Shown: positions 24,479 through 33,041 of the stretch, one piece after another
Numbering within the stretch: position 1 is the first letter of the stretch
How the letters are laid out: each line of letters starts with the position of its first letter
Origin: Aeromonas sp. RU39B
Lineage (GTDB): Bacteria; Pseudomonadota; Gammaproteobacteria; Enterobacterales; Aeromonadaceae
DNA: 64,000 nucleotides
Reading direction: 5' to 3'
Assembly: GCF_900156095.1 (NCBI RefSeq)
Contig: NZ_FTMJ01000005.1
Location: 1-64,000 of the forward strand
The notes under the pieces: model-generated
The model's input: the letters and a program-made list of their open reading frames with translations, nothing else
Told to the model about the DNA's origin: nothing
The model's database searches: none
Position numbers and translations under genes: made by a program

Positions 24479-26173
24479 GTGACCAAACTCGACATCACCG
24501 CCATGACTGAGCAGGAGCGGATGGACTACATCCGCTCGAAGCTCAGCGACAAGTGGTGGAGGATGAACAACCTCTACATGATAGAGAACGAGCAGGGGCA
24601 GTTGGTGCGCTTCCAGTTGCGCCCGGCTCAAGAAGCGCTGTTCCGGGTGATGTGGTGGCTCAACATCATACTTAAAGCTCGGCAGCTCGGTTTCTCAACG
24701 GCCATTGATATCTATCTGCTCGATGAGGCGTTGTTCAACAAGAACCTAAAGTGCGGGATCATCGCGCAAGACCTGAGCGCCGCGGGAGAAATCTTTCGGA
24801 CCAAGATTGAGATCCCGTTCGATAACCTTCCGGCTTGGCTGCGTAGCCGCTTCATCGTGACCTCACGCTCCGGCGGCAAGAATGGTGGCGCCATTTTCTT
24901 CAAGCACGGCTCAAGCATCCAGGTAGCGACATCGTTCCGTTCCGGTACGTTGCAGCGGCTCCATGTGTCGGAGCACGGAAAGATATGCGCCAAGTACCCG
25001 GAGAAGGCCAAGGAAGTGAAGACCGGTACGCTGCAGGCCATCCACCCGGGAGCCGTCGCATTTATCGAGAGCACGGCGGAAGGGGTCGGTGGCGACTACT
25101 ACGACATGTGTATTAAAGCGATGGAGTTGGCCAAGACTGGTGAGCTGAGCCAGCTTGACTGGAAATTCCACTTCTTCGCCTGGTGGCAAGACCCGAAGTA
25201 TCGGGCTGCTGTACCGCGAGCAGGAGTGGTAATGAGCCAGGCTCAAGCCGATTACTTCACGGCGGTGGAAAAGGCTATGGGCTGCAACTTGGATGATGAG
25301 CAGCGGCAGTGGTATGTCACCAAGGAATCGACGCTCGGTGCCGAGATGAAGCAGGAGTTCCCTAGCACGCCGCTCGAAGCGTTCCTGACATCCGGCCGCC
25401 GAGTCTTTGACCCAACAGATGTGATGACAGCGGAGAGTGAATGCTGCCCGCCTGAACTCGTCTACGACATGGACCCGACGACTGGCAAACGCCAACGTGC
25501 TCATGGTCCGGAGAATCTGGATGCTGCAGGGCAGCGAAGCCTGCTGAATCTGCTGCTGGTCTGGGAGCTGCCTGATCCTGACGAGGATTACGCCATCGGC
25601 GTGGACGTGGCTGAGGGTCTGGAGCACGGTGACCGCTCTAGCGTTGATGTCACCAAGCGCAGCAACGGTGAGCAGGTGGCGCACTGGTTTGGTCATCTCG
25701 ACCCAGGCTTACTGGCTAAACTGGTTGCCCATATCGGCCGTTGGTATGGCACAGAAGAATACGGCCCTGCCTTTATCGGCCCAGAGCGCAACAACCATGG
25801 TCACGCTTTGTTGCTGGCCCTGCGCGATATCTACCCCACGCGCCGCATCTATTCCCAAGAGTACATCGACAGGGAAATGGACGAAGAGACCGATCGACTC
25901 GGTTGGCTGACCACAGCACAGAGCAAGCCGATCCTGGTTGATGGCCTCAAGGCTTTGCTCCGTGCCGGGCAATCCGGGATCCGCTGGATTGGTACCGCGC
26001 ATGAAGCAACCACGTTCGTTTATGACAAGAAGGGCAGGATGAATGCCCAGTCTGGCTGCTTCGATGACCAGCTGATGAGCTACATGATTGCCCAAGAGAT
26101 GCGAGCCCGCATGCCGGCGCGCATTGTCAGAGATAACACTCCCCGCAAATCGAAACACTGGATGGCACACTGA
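24479..26173 (+). CDS. Terminase large subunit
   Basis: 564 aa from GTG 24479 (an ATG at 24503 is the alternative). ATPase part: a deviant Walker A KARQLGFST at about 66-74, and an acidic site HVSEHG at about 161-166. Nuclease part: GVDVAEGLEHGD at about 371-382 supplies the first metal-binding Asp. The protein powers DNA entry into the head and cuts the concatemer. It follows the small subunit after the inserted GvpU-like gene, and its stop overlaps the portal start by one base. Confidence 0.9.
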   Translation: MTKLDITAMTEQERMDYIRSKLSDKWWRMNNLYMIENEQGQLVRFQLRPAQEALFRVMWWLNIILKARQLGFSTAIDIYLLDEALFNKNLKCGIIAQDLSAAGEIFRTKIEIPFDNLPAWLRSRFIVTSRSGGKNGGAIFFKHGSSIQVATSFRSGTLQRLHVSEHGKICAKYPEKAKEVKTGTLQAIHPGAVAFIESTAEGVGGDYYDMCIKAMELAKTGELSQLDWKFHFFAWWQDPKYRAAVPRAGVVMSQAQADYFTAVEKAMGCNLDDEQRQWYVTKESTLGAEMKQEFPSTPLEAFLTSGRRVFDPTDVMTAESECCPPELVYDMDPTTGKRQRAHGPENLDAAGQRSLLNLLLVWELPDPDEDYAIGVDVAEGLEHGDRSSVDVTKRSNGEQVAHWFGHLDPGLLAKLVAHIGRWYGTEEYGPAFIGPERNNHGHALLLALRDIYPTRRIYSQEYIDREMDEETDRLGWLTTAQSKPILVDGLKALLRAGQSGIRWIGTAHEATTFVYDKKGRMNAQSGCFDDQLMSYMIAQEMRARMPARIVRDNTPRKSKHWMAH

Positions 26174-28296
26174 TGAGCGAGATGACAACCAAGGCGCCCA
26201 AGGGGCGTCTCGATACTGCACGCCTGTTGGATTTGATGGGAGATATCAATGCTCAGCCTGACTGGCGAACCTTTGCCAACCTCTGTGGCGCCTATTATGA
26301 CGGGGATCAGCTACCGCAAGACGTGATCAGCACCCTCAAAGAACGTGGCCAGCCCAATACCGTTCATAACCTGATTGCCCCAACGATTGATGGCGTACTG
26401 GGGATGGAAGCTAAGACCCGTACTGACCTCATGGTGATCGCCGACGACGTCGATGACGAGATCGAGGAATTGGCTGAGGCTGTCAACGCAGCTTTTGCTG
26501 ACATGTGCCGATTGGGCGGGTGCGATCGTGCGTGTGGTGAGGCGTATGGCAGCCAGGTTAAGTTCGGCGTGGGCTGGGTTGAAGTGCGTCGTAATAGTGA
26601 TCCTTTCGGGGCTAAGTGGAAATTCTCACCGATTCACCGTGATGAGGTTTACTGGGACTGGCACTCCCGTGAGCCGGACTTGTCTGACTGTCGTTGGCTG
26701 ATGCGCCGCCGCTGGCTGGATGTGGACGAGGCTATGACCATGTTCCCAGGAAAGGCTGAAGCCTTGTCAGCCAGTGTCAGTGACGGTTGGATGGGCGTGG
26801 TCAGTGTCACCAGCATCGAAGGGATGGAGCCGAGTGTGGCAAACGCCTTTGATGAGTGGCAGCAGTTCGACGCTCGCCAGCTCGAATGGCGAAGTTCAGA
26901 CCGCAAGCGTCTGCTGCTGCAGGTGGTCTACTACCGCACTTACACAATGCGCAAGGTGCTCACGCTCGAGACCGGTCGTTGCGTTGAGTTCAATCCCGAT
27001 AACCCTATGCACATGGCCGCCGTGGCGCTAGGGCGTGGCTATGTGGAAAACGCTCCGGTGTCGGTTATCCGGGAGGCTTGGTTTGCCGGCCCTCATTTCT
27101 TAGCTGACCGCCCGTGCAGCGCCCCACAGAACATGTACCCGCTGGTCCCGTTCTGGGGCTATCGCAAAGATCGCACTCGTGAGCCCTATGGACTGATAGC
27201 CCGTGCCATCCCAGCACAGAATGAGGTGAACCTGCGCCGTATCAAGCTCACTTGGTTGCTGCAGGCCAAGCGCGTCATCATGGATAAAGACGCCACCAAT
27301 ATGAGCCGGGAGCAGGTGATGGAGCAGGTTGAGCGTGCCGATGGCATTATCGAGCTCAACCCGGACCGCGCCAACAAACTCAGCATCTCTGACGTGTTCC
27401 GTGTTGAGCAGGATTTCCAAGTCGCCGCCCAGCAATTCCAGGTGATGCAGGACAGCGTAAAGCTGATCCAGGACACTATGGGCGTCTATGCCGCTTATCT
27501 GGGGCAGGGGACCACTGGCCAATCTGGTGTGGCCATCGCCAATTTAGTGGAGCAGGGCGCCACTACGCTTTCCGAAATCAACGACAACTACCGTTTCGCT
27601 AGGCAAATGGTCGGTCAGCTTGCACTTGGTTACCTGCTCGAAGAGATGGCCGGCCAGCGCAACGTCAAGGTCACGCTCAACCGCGACGAGAAGGCGCGCC
27701 GCAAAGTGGTGATCATCAATGCCGAGGAAGAGGGAGAGCTCAGCAATGACGTCAGTAAGCTGCGCGCTCATATCGCACTGGCTCCCATCCAGCAGACTAG
27801 CGCCTACAAGCAGCAGCTGGCCGACCGCATGACCAACGTTATGTCACAGTTACCCCCGGCAGCTGCTGCGGTGTGCTTTGACCTGCTGGTAGACTTGCTC
27901 GACGTTCCCAAGAAGTCAGAGTTCGTAGAGCGGATCCGCGGTGCTTTGGGTATCCAGAAAAAGCCCGAAGAAATGACACCAGAAGAGCAGCAGGCCGCTG
28001 CACAACAGGCGCAGCTGCAGCAGGCCCAGCAAGACATGGCTATGCGTGAAATAGCCGCCAAGGTAACGAAGCTCGAAGCGGAAGCACAGAAATGGTCAGC
28101 GGAAGCCCAGAGGTTGGCAAAAATGACTGACTCGATGCGTTTTGATGACGCCCTCAAGCAGGCTCAGACCGGTAAAACGTTGCAGGAAATGGAACGACTG
28201 CAGCAGGAGCGCGATGCGATGCAGATGGAGATGGCGGCCGTACAGGAGCAGTTGCTCAACTCCATTCAGGCTCAAATTGATGCAATCCAACTGTGA
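26173..28296 (+). CDS. Portal protein
   Basis: 707 aa, the size of portals in P22-like and BPP-1/Bcep22-like podoviruses. It lies directly after the terminase. The central region contains the aromatic WGYRKDRTREPYGLI, VNLRRIKLTWLLQAKRVIMD and GVAIANLVEQG typical of this group. The last 110 residues are Gln/Glu-rich coiled coil (QQAQLQQAQQDMAMREIAAK). It forms the dodecameric ring through which DNA passes and to which the short tail is attached. Confidence 0.85.
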   Translation: MSEMTTKAPKGRLDTARLLDLMGDINAQPDWRTFANLCGAYYDGDQLPQDVISTLKERGQPNTVHNLIAPTIDGVLGMEAKTRTDLMVIADDVDDEIEELAEAVNAAFADMCRLGGCDRACGEAYGSQVKFGVGWVEVRRNSDPFGAKWKFSPIHRDEVYWDWHSREPDLSDCRWLMRRRWLDVDEAMTMFPGKAEALSASVSDGWMGVVSVTSIEGMEPSVANAFDEWQQFDARQLEWRSSDRKRLLLQVVYYRTYTMRKVLTLETGRCVEFNPDNPMHMAAVALGRGYVENAPVSVIREAWFAGPHFLADRPCSAPQNMYPLVPFWGYRKDRTREPYGLIARAIPAQNEVNLRRIKLTWLLQAKRVIMDKDATNMSREQVMEQVERADGIIELNPDRANKLSISDVFRVEQDFQVAAQQFQVMQDSVKLIQDTMGVYAAYLGQGTTGQSGVAIANLVEQGATTLSEINDNYRFARQMVGQLALGYLLEEMAGQRNVKVTLNRDEKARRKVVIINAEEEGELSNDVSKLRAHIALAPIQQTSAYKQQLADRMTNVMSQLPPAAAAVCFDLLVDLLDVPKKSEFVERIRGALGIQKKPEEMTPEEQQAAAQQAQLQQAQQDMAMREIAAKVTKLEAEAQKWSAEAQRLAKMTDSMRFDDALKQAQTGKTLQEMERLQQERDAMQMEMAAVQEQLLNSIQAQIDAIQL

Positions 28297-28314
28297 TGGT
28301 TGCAATCAAAGAGG

Positions 28315-28341
28315 CCCGGCGTTAGAGTTTTCCCATCATGG
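28315..28341 (+). repeat. 27-bp dispersed element, copy 2
   Basis: CCCGGCGTTAG then AGTTTTCCCATCATGG, 18 bp after the portal stop and directly before the terminator at 28341. Confidence 0.75.
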
Positions 28342-28369
28342 CTCACTGTATCTGCAGTGGGCTTTTTTT
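28341..28369 (+). terminator. Intrinsic terminator after the portal gene
   Basis: GCTCACTG pairs with CAGTGGGC (one G-T pair), then seven T. Confidence 0.8.
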
Positions 28370-28444
28370 ATTTTCTTCCATTGTTGGTTGCGGTTCTTGG
28401 ACTAGTATTCAAATTGAACCCAACATGATAGTTCCTTAGTTGAT

Positions 28445-28468
28445 GCCCGCCTCGTGCGGGCTTTTTTT
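28445..28468 (+). terminator. Second intrinsic terminator before the scaffold gene
   Basis: GCCCGC, loop CTCGT, GCGGGC, then seven T. The 28297-28556 gap holds the repeat element and these two terminators and no gene. Confidence 0.8.
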
Positions 28469-28556
28469 ATGCCCAGCTCCAGCCGGAGAGCGCTTTATGT
28501 AAGAGCTTTCTCCCGCTTGGGCAGCGATACCACCCGCAATAACCCATGAGGAAACC

Positions 28557-29510
28557 ATGAGCGTAGACATCAACAACCTAACCGGCACTGAATCGTTGGA
28601 AGAGCTCGAGGCGGCATTGAATGCCCTGGATGAAAGCGACAACGCTGAACAGGAGCAGCAAGAGCCAGCCACCCAATCCGAAGAAAAGGACGTAACCATC
28701 GCGCCGTCTGCGGCTGAGGATAAGGGGAGTGATACCAAGGCCGATGAGTCGCAGGCAAGCGAAGCGGGCAGTGACACCGAAAAGGTGATCCTGTCTAAGG
28801 ACGGCAAGCATCAGATCCCGTATGAAGTGCTCGAGGCCGAGCGTGCGCAAAAGCAGCAACTGGCTGCTGAAAACGCCCGTCTAAAAGCCGAGGTCGCTGA
28901 GCGGGAGAAGCTGCAGAAGGTGCTGGAGAAGCATGGCATTGATCCCAATGCCGACCCTGACAAGCTGGACGTGGCCGAGATTGAGCAACTGGCACAGGAC
29001 TACCCGGAGCTGGGTAAGGTGCTGACCGGTATTGCCACTCGCCTCAACGCCATCAGTCAGCCGCAAGCCGCGCCAGCCCAGCAAAACACCACTCACAATG
29101 ATGTTCAGGCTGCACTGCAGGCGGTACCAGAGCTCAAGGGGTGGATGGAGAATGACCAGGACCGCGCCACCTTCGCTATCTCAGTTGATGATCGACTCAA
29201 GGCGGATCCCGCATGGGCAGATAAGCCGCTGACGGAGCGCTTCGCTGAAGTAACCCGTCGCACCAAGGCTGCGTTTGGTGATGTTATCGAGCCTGCCAAG
29301 CAGGCCCCGAAGACAGCAGCCAAGCCGGACACCAAGGACGTTGAGGTGCGTGACTGCATTCCGGCCAGCCCGACCGACCTCGGCCAGTCCGTGCAGCATG
29401 AGAGCAAGTCTGACAAGTATGGCACCATGACGCAGGAGCAGCTGATGGCAGAAATGTCCGGCATGACCCCTGCGCAGATTGACGCCTTGCTTGCAGAGCT
29501 CGATATCTAA
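28557..29510 (+). CDS. Head scaffolding protein
   Basis: 317 aa, very acidic. The first 75 residues are Glu/Asp/Ser-rich and disordered-looking, the middle (about 95-165) is coiled coil (AERAQKQQLAAENARLKAEV), and the C-terminus has MTQEQLMAEMSGMTPAQIDA. Such a protein directly before the major capsid gene is the usual scaffold that guides procapsid assembly. GAGGAAACC precedes the start. Confidence 0.75.
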   Translation: MSVDINNLTGTESLEELEAALNALDESDNAEQEQQEPATQSEEKDVTIAPSAAEDKGSDTKADESQASEAGSDTEKVILSKDGKHQIPYEVLEAERAQKQQLAAENARLKAEVAEREKLQKVLEKHGIDPNADPDKLDVAEIEQLAQDYPELGKVLTGIATRLNAISQPQAAPAQQNTTHNDVQAALQAVPELKGWMENDQDRATFAISVDDRLKADPAWADKPLTERFAEVTRRTKAAFGDVIEPAKQAPKTAAKPDTKDVEVRDCIPASPTDLGQSVQHESKSDKYGTMTQEQLMAEMSGMTPAQIDALLAELDI

Positions 29511-29528
29511 CTAGTCAACCATTCCATG

Positions 29529-29557
29529 ACCCGGCCACTGTGCCGGGTTTTTCTTTT
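29529..29557 (+). terminator. Intrinsic terminator before the capsid gene
   Basis: ACCCGGC, loop, GCCGGGT, then a T-rich tail. It separates scaffold and capsid genes, which may set their expression ratio. Confidence 0.75.
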
Positions 29558-29573
29558 TGTGCAGGAGAGGATC

Positions 29574-30791
29574 ATGACCCAAGTAACCTCTGCGCAGGCC
29601 AACAAGGTCCTGCAGGCGGCGCTCTTTACCGAAGCGATGCGCGCCAATTCCCTCGTCAACATGCTGACCGAAGAGGCGCCGAAGGGCGTCAAGGTCAATG
29701 GTGGTAAACAAACCTCGGCTGGTGCGCCTGTAGTGCGAGTTACCGACCTGGCCAAACAGGCTGGTGATGAAGTTGAAATGCAGATCTTCCATCAGCTCTC
29801 TGGCCGCCCGACCATGGGTGACCGCAAGATTACTGGCCGCCTGGAAAGCCTGTCTCAGGCTAGCTTCAGCCTCAAGATCAACCAAACTCGTCACGGCGTG
29901 GACGCCGGTGGCAAGATGAGCCAGAAGCGCACCAAGCATGATCTGCGCGCAACTGCTCGTACTCTGCTGGCTGATGGCTACTACGGCCGACTGGTCGATC
30001 AGCGCGCCATGGTGCAGCTGGCCGGTGCCCGTGGCGACTTTTCCGCGCCAGATATCATCCTACCGCTGGCGGATGATCCTGAGTTCAGCGACATCCTGAT
30101 CAACCCGGTCACTGCACCGACCTACGATCGCCACTTCTTTGGGGGTGATGCCACCAGTTTTGGCAGTCTCGACAGCGCCGACAAGTTCGGTCTAGGCGCG
30201 GTGGATAATCTGGCTCTGTTTATCAGCGAAATGGCTTCGCCCATTCAGCCGATCCGCATGGTGTCTGACCCGAGCGGCGGCGAGCCGCTGTATGTCCTCT
30301 ATGTTAGTCCTCGCCAGTGGCATGACTTCTACACCTCCAGCTCCGCCAAGGACTGGCAGGCGATGGTCACGGCCGCGCTCGAGCGCAGTAAGGGCTGGAA
30401 TCACCCCATTTTCAAGGGCGAATCGGCCATGTGGCGCGGCATCTTGATTAAGCAATACAAGGGTATGCCGATCCGCTTCAATCAGGGTTCAACGGTGGAT
30501 GTTTGCACGTCCAACAGTGCCACCGGTGTCACCACCCAGGTGACTGCAGCAACGACCATTGACCGCGCCGTGCTGCTGGGTGGTCAGGCGTTGGCCAATG
30601 CGTTTGGCTCTGGCGCAGAAGGTGGCGCTTTCAACATGCACGAAGAGAAAACCGACCACGAGAACAGCACCGAGCTGTCCATCAGCTGGATCGGCGGCCT
30701 CGAGAAGATCCGCTTCGCCGGCAAGGACGGCATGCTGCAGGATCACGGCGTGATCGCTCTGGATACCGCAGTGAGCCTGGTAACCCGCTAA
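29574..30791 (+). CDS. Major capsid protein (N4-gp56-like family)
   Basis: 405 aa from ATG 29574, with AGGAGAGG at 29562-29569; the 29526 start lies inside the terminator. The N-terminus (TSAQANKVLQAALFTEAMRA) and the order of segments (TDLAKQAGDEVEMQIFHQLS, later LYVLYVSPRQWHDFY) fit the N4-gp56 family of HK97-fold capsid proteins found in BPP-1-like podoviruses. It forms the icosahedral shell. After the stop a GC-rich hairpin (about 30797-30819) without a strong T-run precedes the next gene. Confidence 0.85.
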   Translation: MTQVTSAQANKVLQAALFTEAMRANSLVNMLTEEAPKGVKVNGGKQTSAGAPVVRVTDLAKQAGDEVEMQIFHQLSGRPTMGDRKITGRLESLSQASFSLKINQTRHGVDAGGKMSQKRTKHDLRATARTLLADGYYGRLVDQRAMVQLAGARGDFSAPDIILPLADDPEFSDILINPVTAPTYDRHFFGGDATSFGSLDSADKFGLGAVDNLALFISEMASPIQPIRMVSDPSGGEPLYVLYVSPRQWHDFYTSSSAKDWQAMVTAALERSKGWNHPIFKGESAMWRGILIKQYKGMPIRFNQGSTVDVCTSNSATGVTTQVTAATTIDRAVLLGGQALANAFGSGAEGGAFNMHEEKTDHENSTELSISWIGGLEKIRFAGKDGMLQDHGVIALDTAVSLVTR

Positions 30792-30849
30792 CCAATGGGC
30801 GCCCTTGTCTGGGGCGCCACATCTCGTTTTCACAATAGGAATCTCAATC

Positions 30850-31239
30850 ATGGCCAAAAAAACCTTGGTTAAAACCCTGCGCCGTTGGTTCGTCGGAGCC
30901 TTTGGTAATCTCTCTGTTTCCCCGACCATGGTAGCCACTTTATCTGCAACGCCGGCAGATGACGTGGTGGCATTTGGTGACCCCGTCGAGCCGAACTTGA
31001 AGGTTATCGGGGCTACCCTGACTACCACCGCGCTCGGAGCCAGTACCACGCTTACTGTGAAGGTGGGTGATAAGACCATCATCAATGCACAGAACACGGT
31101 TGCGGCCGTCAATGCCTATGTTCCTGTTGATGATCTGGTGACTAACGAAGGGCAGGAAATCACATTGACTGTTGGTGGTGGGGCAGCAACGGGAACAGCC
31201 AAGCTCAAACTGCACTATGAAGTGCTTGGCAATCTGTAA
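30850..31239 (+). CDS. Small beta-rich head protein, possible decoration protein
   Basis: 129 aa from ATG 30850 (AGGAAT upstream). After a basic start (KKTLVKTLRRWF) it is Ala/Thr/Val-rich with alternating strands (GASTTLTVKVGDKTIINA, QEITLTVGGGAATGTAKLKL), like an immunoglobulin-type domain. Its place right after the capsid gene suggests a head decoration or stabilising protein. No specific family recognised. Confidence 0.5.
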   Translation: MAKKTLVKTLRRWFVGAFGNLSVSPTMVATLSATPADDVVAFGDPVEPNLKVIGATLTTTALGASTTLTVKVGDKTIINAQNTVAAVNAYVPVDDLVTNEGQEITLTVGGGAATGTAKLKLHYEVLGNL

Positions 31240-31247
31240 CTGTCCGA

Positions 31248-31274
31248 GCCCCGGTTTATCCGGGGCGTTTTCTT
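31248..31274 (+). terminator. Intrinsic terminator
   Basis: GCCCCGG, loop TTTAT, CCGGGGC, then GTTTTCTT. Confidence 0.7.
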
Positions 31275-31295
31275 ATCCCTATCAGAGAGACTGCC

Positions 31296-31739
31296 ATGAC
31301 AGACAAAATCGCCGTGGTCTATATCGGGCCCAAAGAGGTTAAGCGCGATACCCTGACCGGCTCGCGCCTGTTGTTCCCACGTTTGCAGCCGGTGGATGTG
31401 GAATGCGCTATTGCCCAGATCCTGTTGGACCATCCAACCGTGTGGGTACGTGCCGAAAACCTCGCCGAAGTGAAAGCTCAGGCGCAGAAAGCTGCTGAGG
31501 AAGCTGCAGAGCAAGTACGCTTTAAGGCGGAAGCCGATGCCGCTGCAGCAGAGGCCGCATGCATGGTGGTGGGCGATGTTGACCTTGCCAAGCTCACTTC
31601 TGCGAAGCTGGCCACGCTGGTTGAACGTGAAGATCTGGGACTGCAGCAAGACGCGACAGAAAAGGTGGATGACTTCCGTATTCGCGTGCGTGACGCCTTG
31701 CGTGCCAAGCAAGCTGCTGCAGAAGAGGGCGCCGAGTAA
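31296..31739 (+). CDS. Hypothetical head-completion region protein
   Basis: 147 aa. The N-terminal 50 residues are globular (IAVVYIGPKEVKRDTLTGSR), followed by an Ala/Glu-rich helix (KAQAQKAAEEAAEQVRFKAE) and a small C-terminal helical part with an SAP-like look (LAKLTSAKLATLVEREDLGL). No family named. Its stop overlaps the next start (TAATG), so the two are coupled. Confidence 0.5.
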   Translation: MTDKIAVVYIGPKEVKRDTLTGSRLLFPRLQPVDVECAIAQILLDHPTVWVRAENLAEVKAQAQKAAEEAAEQVRFKAEADAAAAEAACMVVGDVDLAKLTSAKLATLVEREDLGLQQDATEKVDDFRIRVRDALRAKQAAAEEGAE

Positions 31740-32368
31740 TGGCCGCTGTGATGGATAGCCGTTTAAGCAACTTAGATCCAATGATTGCGCTAGTCCGCCA
31801 GCGCGTTTCCGGTCCGCTTGATAGCCAAATCACAAAGGCGCTGGTGAGTGCCGCGATTGATTTCTGCAAGCGCAGCGCACTGGTTCACATGGAGCGTACC
31901 TTCGATGTTGTTTACGAAGGGCAAACTGTGAGCTTTGCCAAGGCGTCCAGCATCAACCGGCAAGCGCGCCAGCAGGTCACTGAACCTCAGGTCACCGGCT
32001 CGGTTATCCATCGCATTACCGCGGGAAGCAACGACCTGCAACGTGGAGTGGATTATCACGTCCAGTCGGCCGAGTCGATCCGGTTTCTGTCTGAATTCAA
32101 TGATGTGCGCATTATCGGCGCCATTGAGCCACTACCCACCGCCACGCTAATCCCGACTGCCATTATCGAAGACTACGCTGAGGCGCTGGCAGACGGCGCA
32201 ACCGCTATCTTGCAACTGCAGCCCGGCAAACCCTGGACCAATCCCGACGCTGCTGGAGCCAGGAAGATGGCATTCAACGATGCCGTTCGTGACGCCTACC
32301 GCTTCCGTGTTGAGCACACTCCCAACGCTGAGCCGTACAACCCGGTTCGGCGCCGATCCTTCTGCTAG
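31739..32368 (+). CDS. Head-tail adaptor-like protein
   Basis: 209 aa. The N-terminal part (QITKALVSAAIDFCKRSALV), the later DVRIIGAIEPLPTATLIP and the C-terminal helices with RKMAFNDAVRDAYRFRVEHT resemble adaptor proteins below the portal in short-tailed phages. Order portal-capsid-adaptor-adaptor is typical of BPP-1/Bcep22-like genomes. Assignment is by context and general character. Confidence 0.5.
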   Translation: MAAVMDSRLSNLDPMIALVRQRVSGPLDSQITKALVSAAIDFCKRSALVHMERTFDVVYEGQTVSFAKASSINRQARQQVTEPQVTGSVIHRITAGSNDLQRGVDYHVQSAESIRFLSEFNDVRIIGAIEPLPTATLIPTAIIEDYAEALADGATAILQLQPGKPWTNPDAAGARKMAFNDAVRDAYRFRVEHTPNAEPYNPVRRRSFC

Positions 32369-32376
32369 AGGGCCGC

Positions 32377-33039
32377 ATGAGCACCACCATAAAATCCATT
32401 CTGGATACGGTATCACGTGAGTTGACCGACCAGGCGCGGACCAGTTGGACACTGGCTGACTTGGTTGGTTACTACAATAGCGCCATTGCCGCCATCGCCA
32501 ACTATCGGCCAGATCTGTTTGCTGAGACTGTGGCGCATATCAGTGCGGCGGGAACCCGGCAAACGCTGCCGTCAGGTGCCATCAAGCTCATCGAGGTGGA
32601 GCGTAACACTGGCGGCCGCAAGATCCGCTTTATCGAGCGTGGTCACTTGGATGACCAAGATCCCGAATGGATGACCGGCACCGGAAACGCTGCGGCCGAA
32701 GCTTATAGCCATGAAGTGGCGAACCCTAAAGTGTTCTGGCTTTACCCAGGCGTAGCGGATGGTGTGAGTGTGGACGTGGTGCAAAGCTCGCTGCCGGCGC
32801 AGGTCACTGAGCAAACGGTAACCGCTGGCGCCATTGCTCAAGTGGATGACACATGGCTCACCCCACTTATGGATTGGATTATCTACCGCGCTTACATGCG
32901 CGATTCTGACGACACCGCCAACTCTGCTCGGGGCCAACTCCATCTACAGGCCTTTGCCCAATATCTCGGGGTAAAAATCGAGACAGACAGCGCCATCGCT
33001 GCCCTTCGTGATAACAAGTTCCAAAATAACCAGGGGTGA
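32377..33039 (+). CDS. Tail-tube/adaptor-like protein
   Basis: 220 aa, with STTIKSILDTVSRELTDQAR at the start and segments DLVGYYNSAIAAIANYRPDL, NPKVFWLYPGVADG and PLMDWIIYRAYMRDSDDTAN. This pattern is common in the DUF6682-type or gp11-like connector proteins of podoviruses that prolong the portal channel. The stop lies within the Shine-Dalgarno/start region of the tail-fibre gene. Confidence 0.55.
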   Translation: MSTTIKSILDTVSRELTDQARTSWTLADLVGYYNSAIAAIANYRPDLFAETVAHISAAGTRQTLPSGAIKLIEVERNTGGRKIRFIERGHLDDQDPEWMTGTGNAAAEAYSHEVANPKVFWLYPGVADGVSVDVVQSSLPAQVTEQTVTAGAIAQVDDTWLTPLMDWIIYRAYMRDSDDTANSARGQLHLQAFAQYLGVKIETDSAIAALRDNKFQNNQG

Positions 33040-33041
33040 TC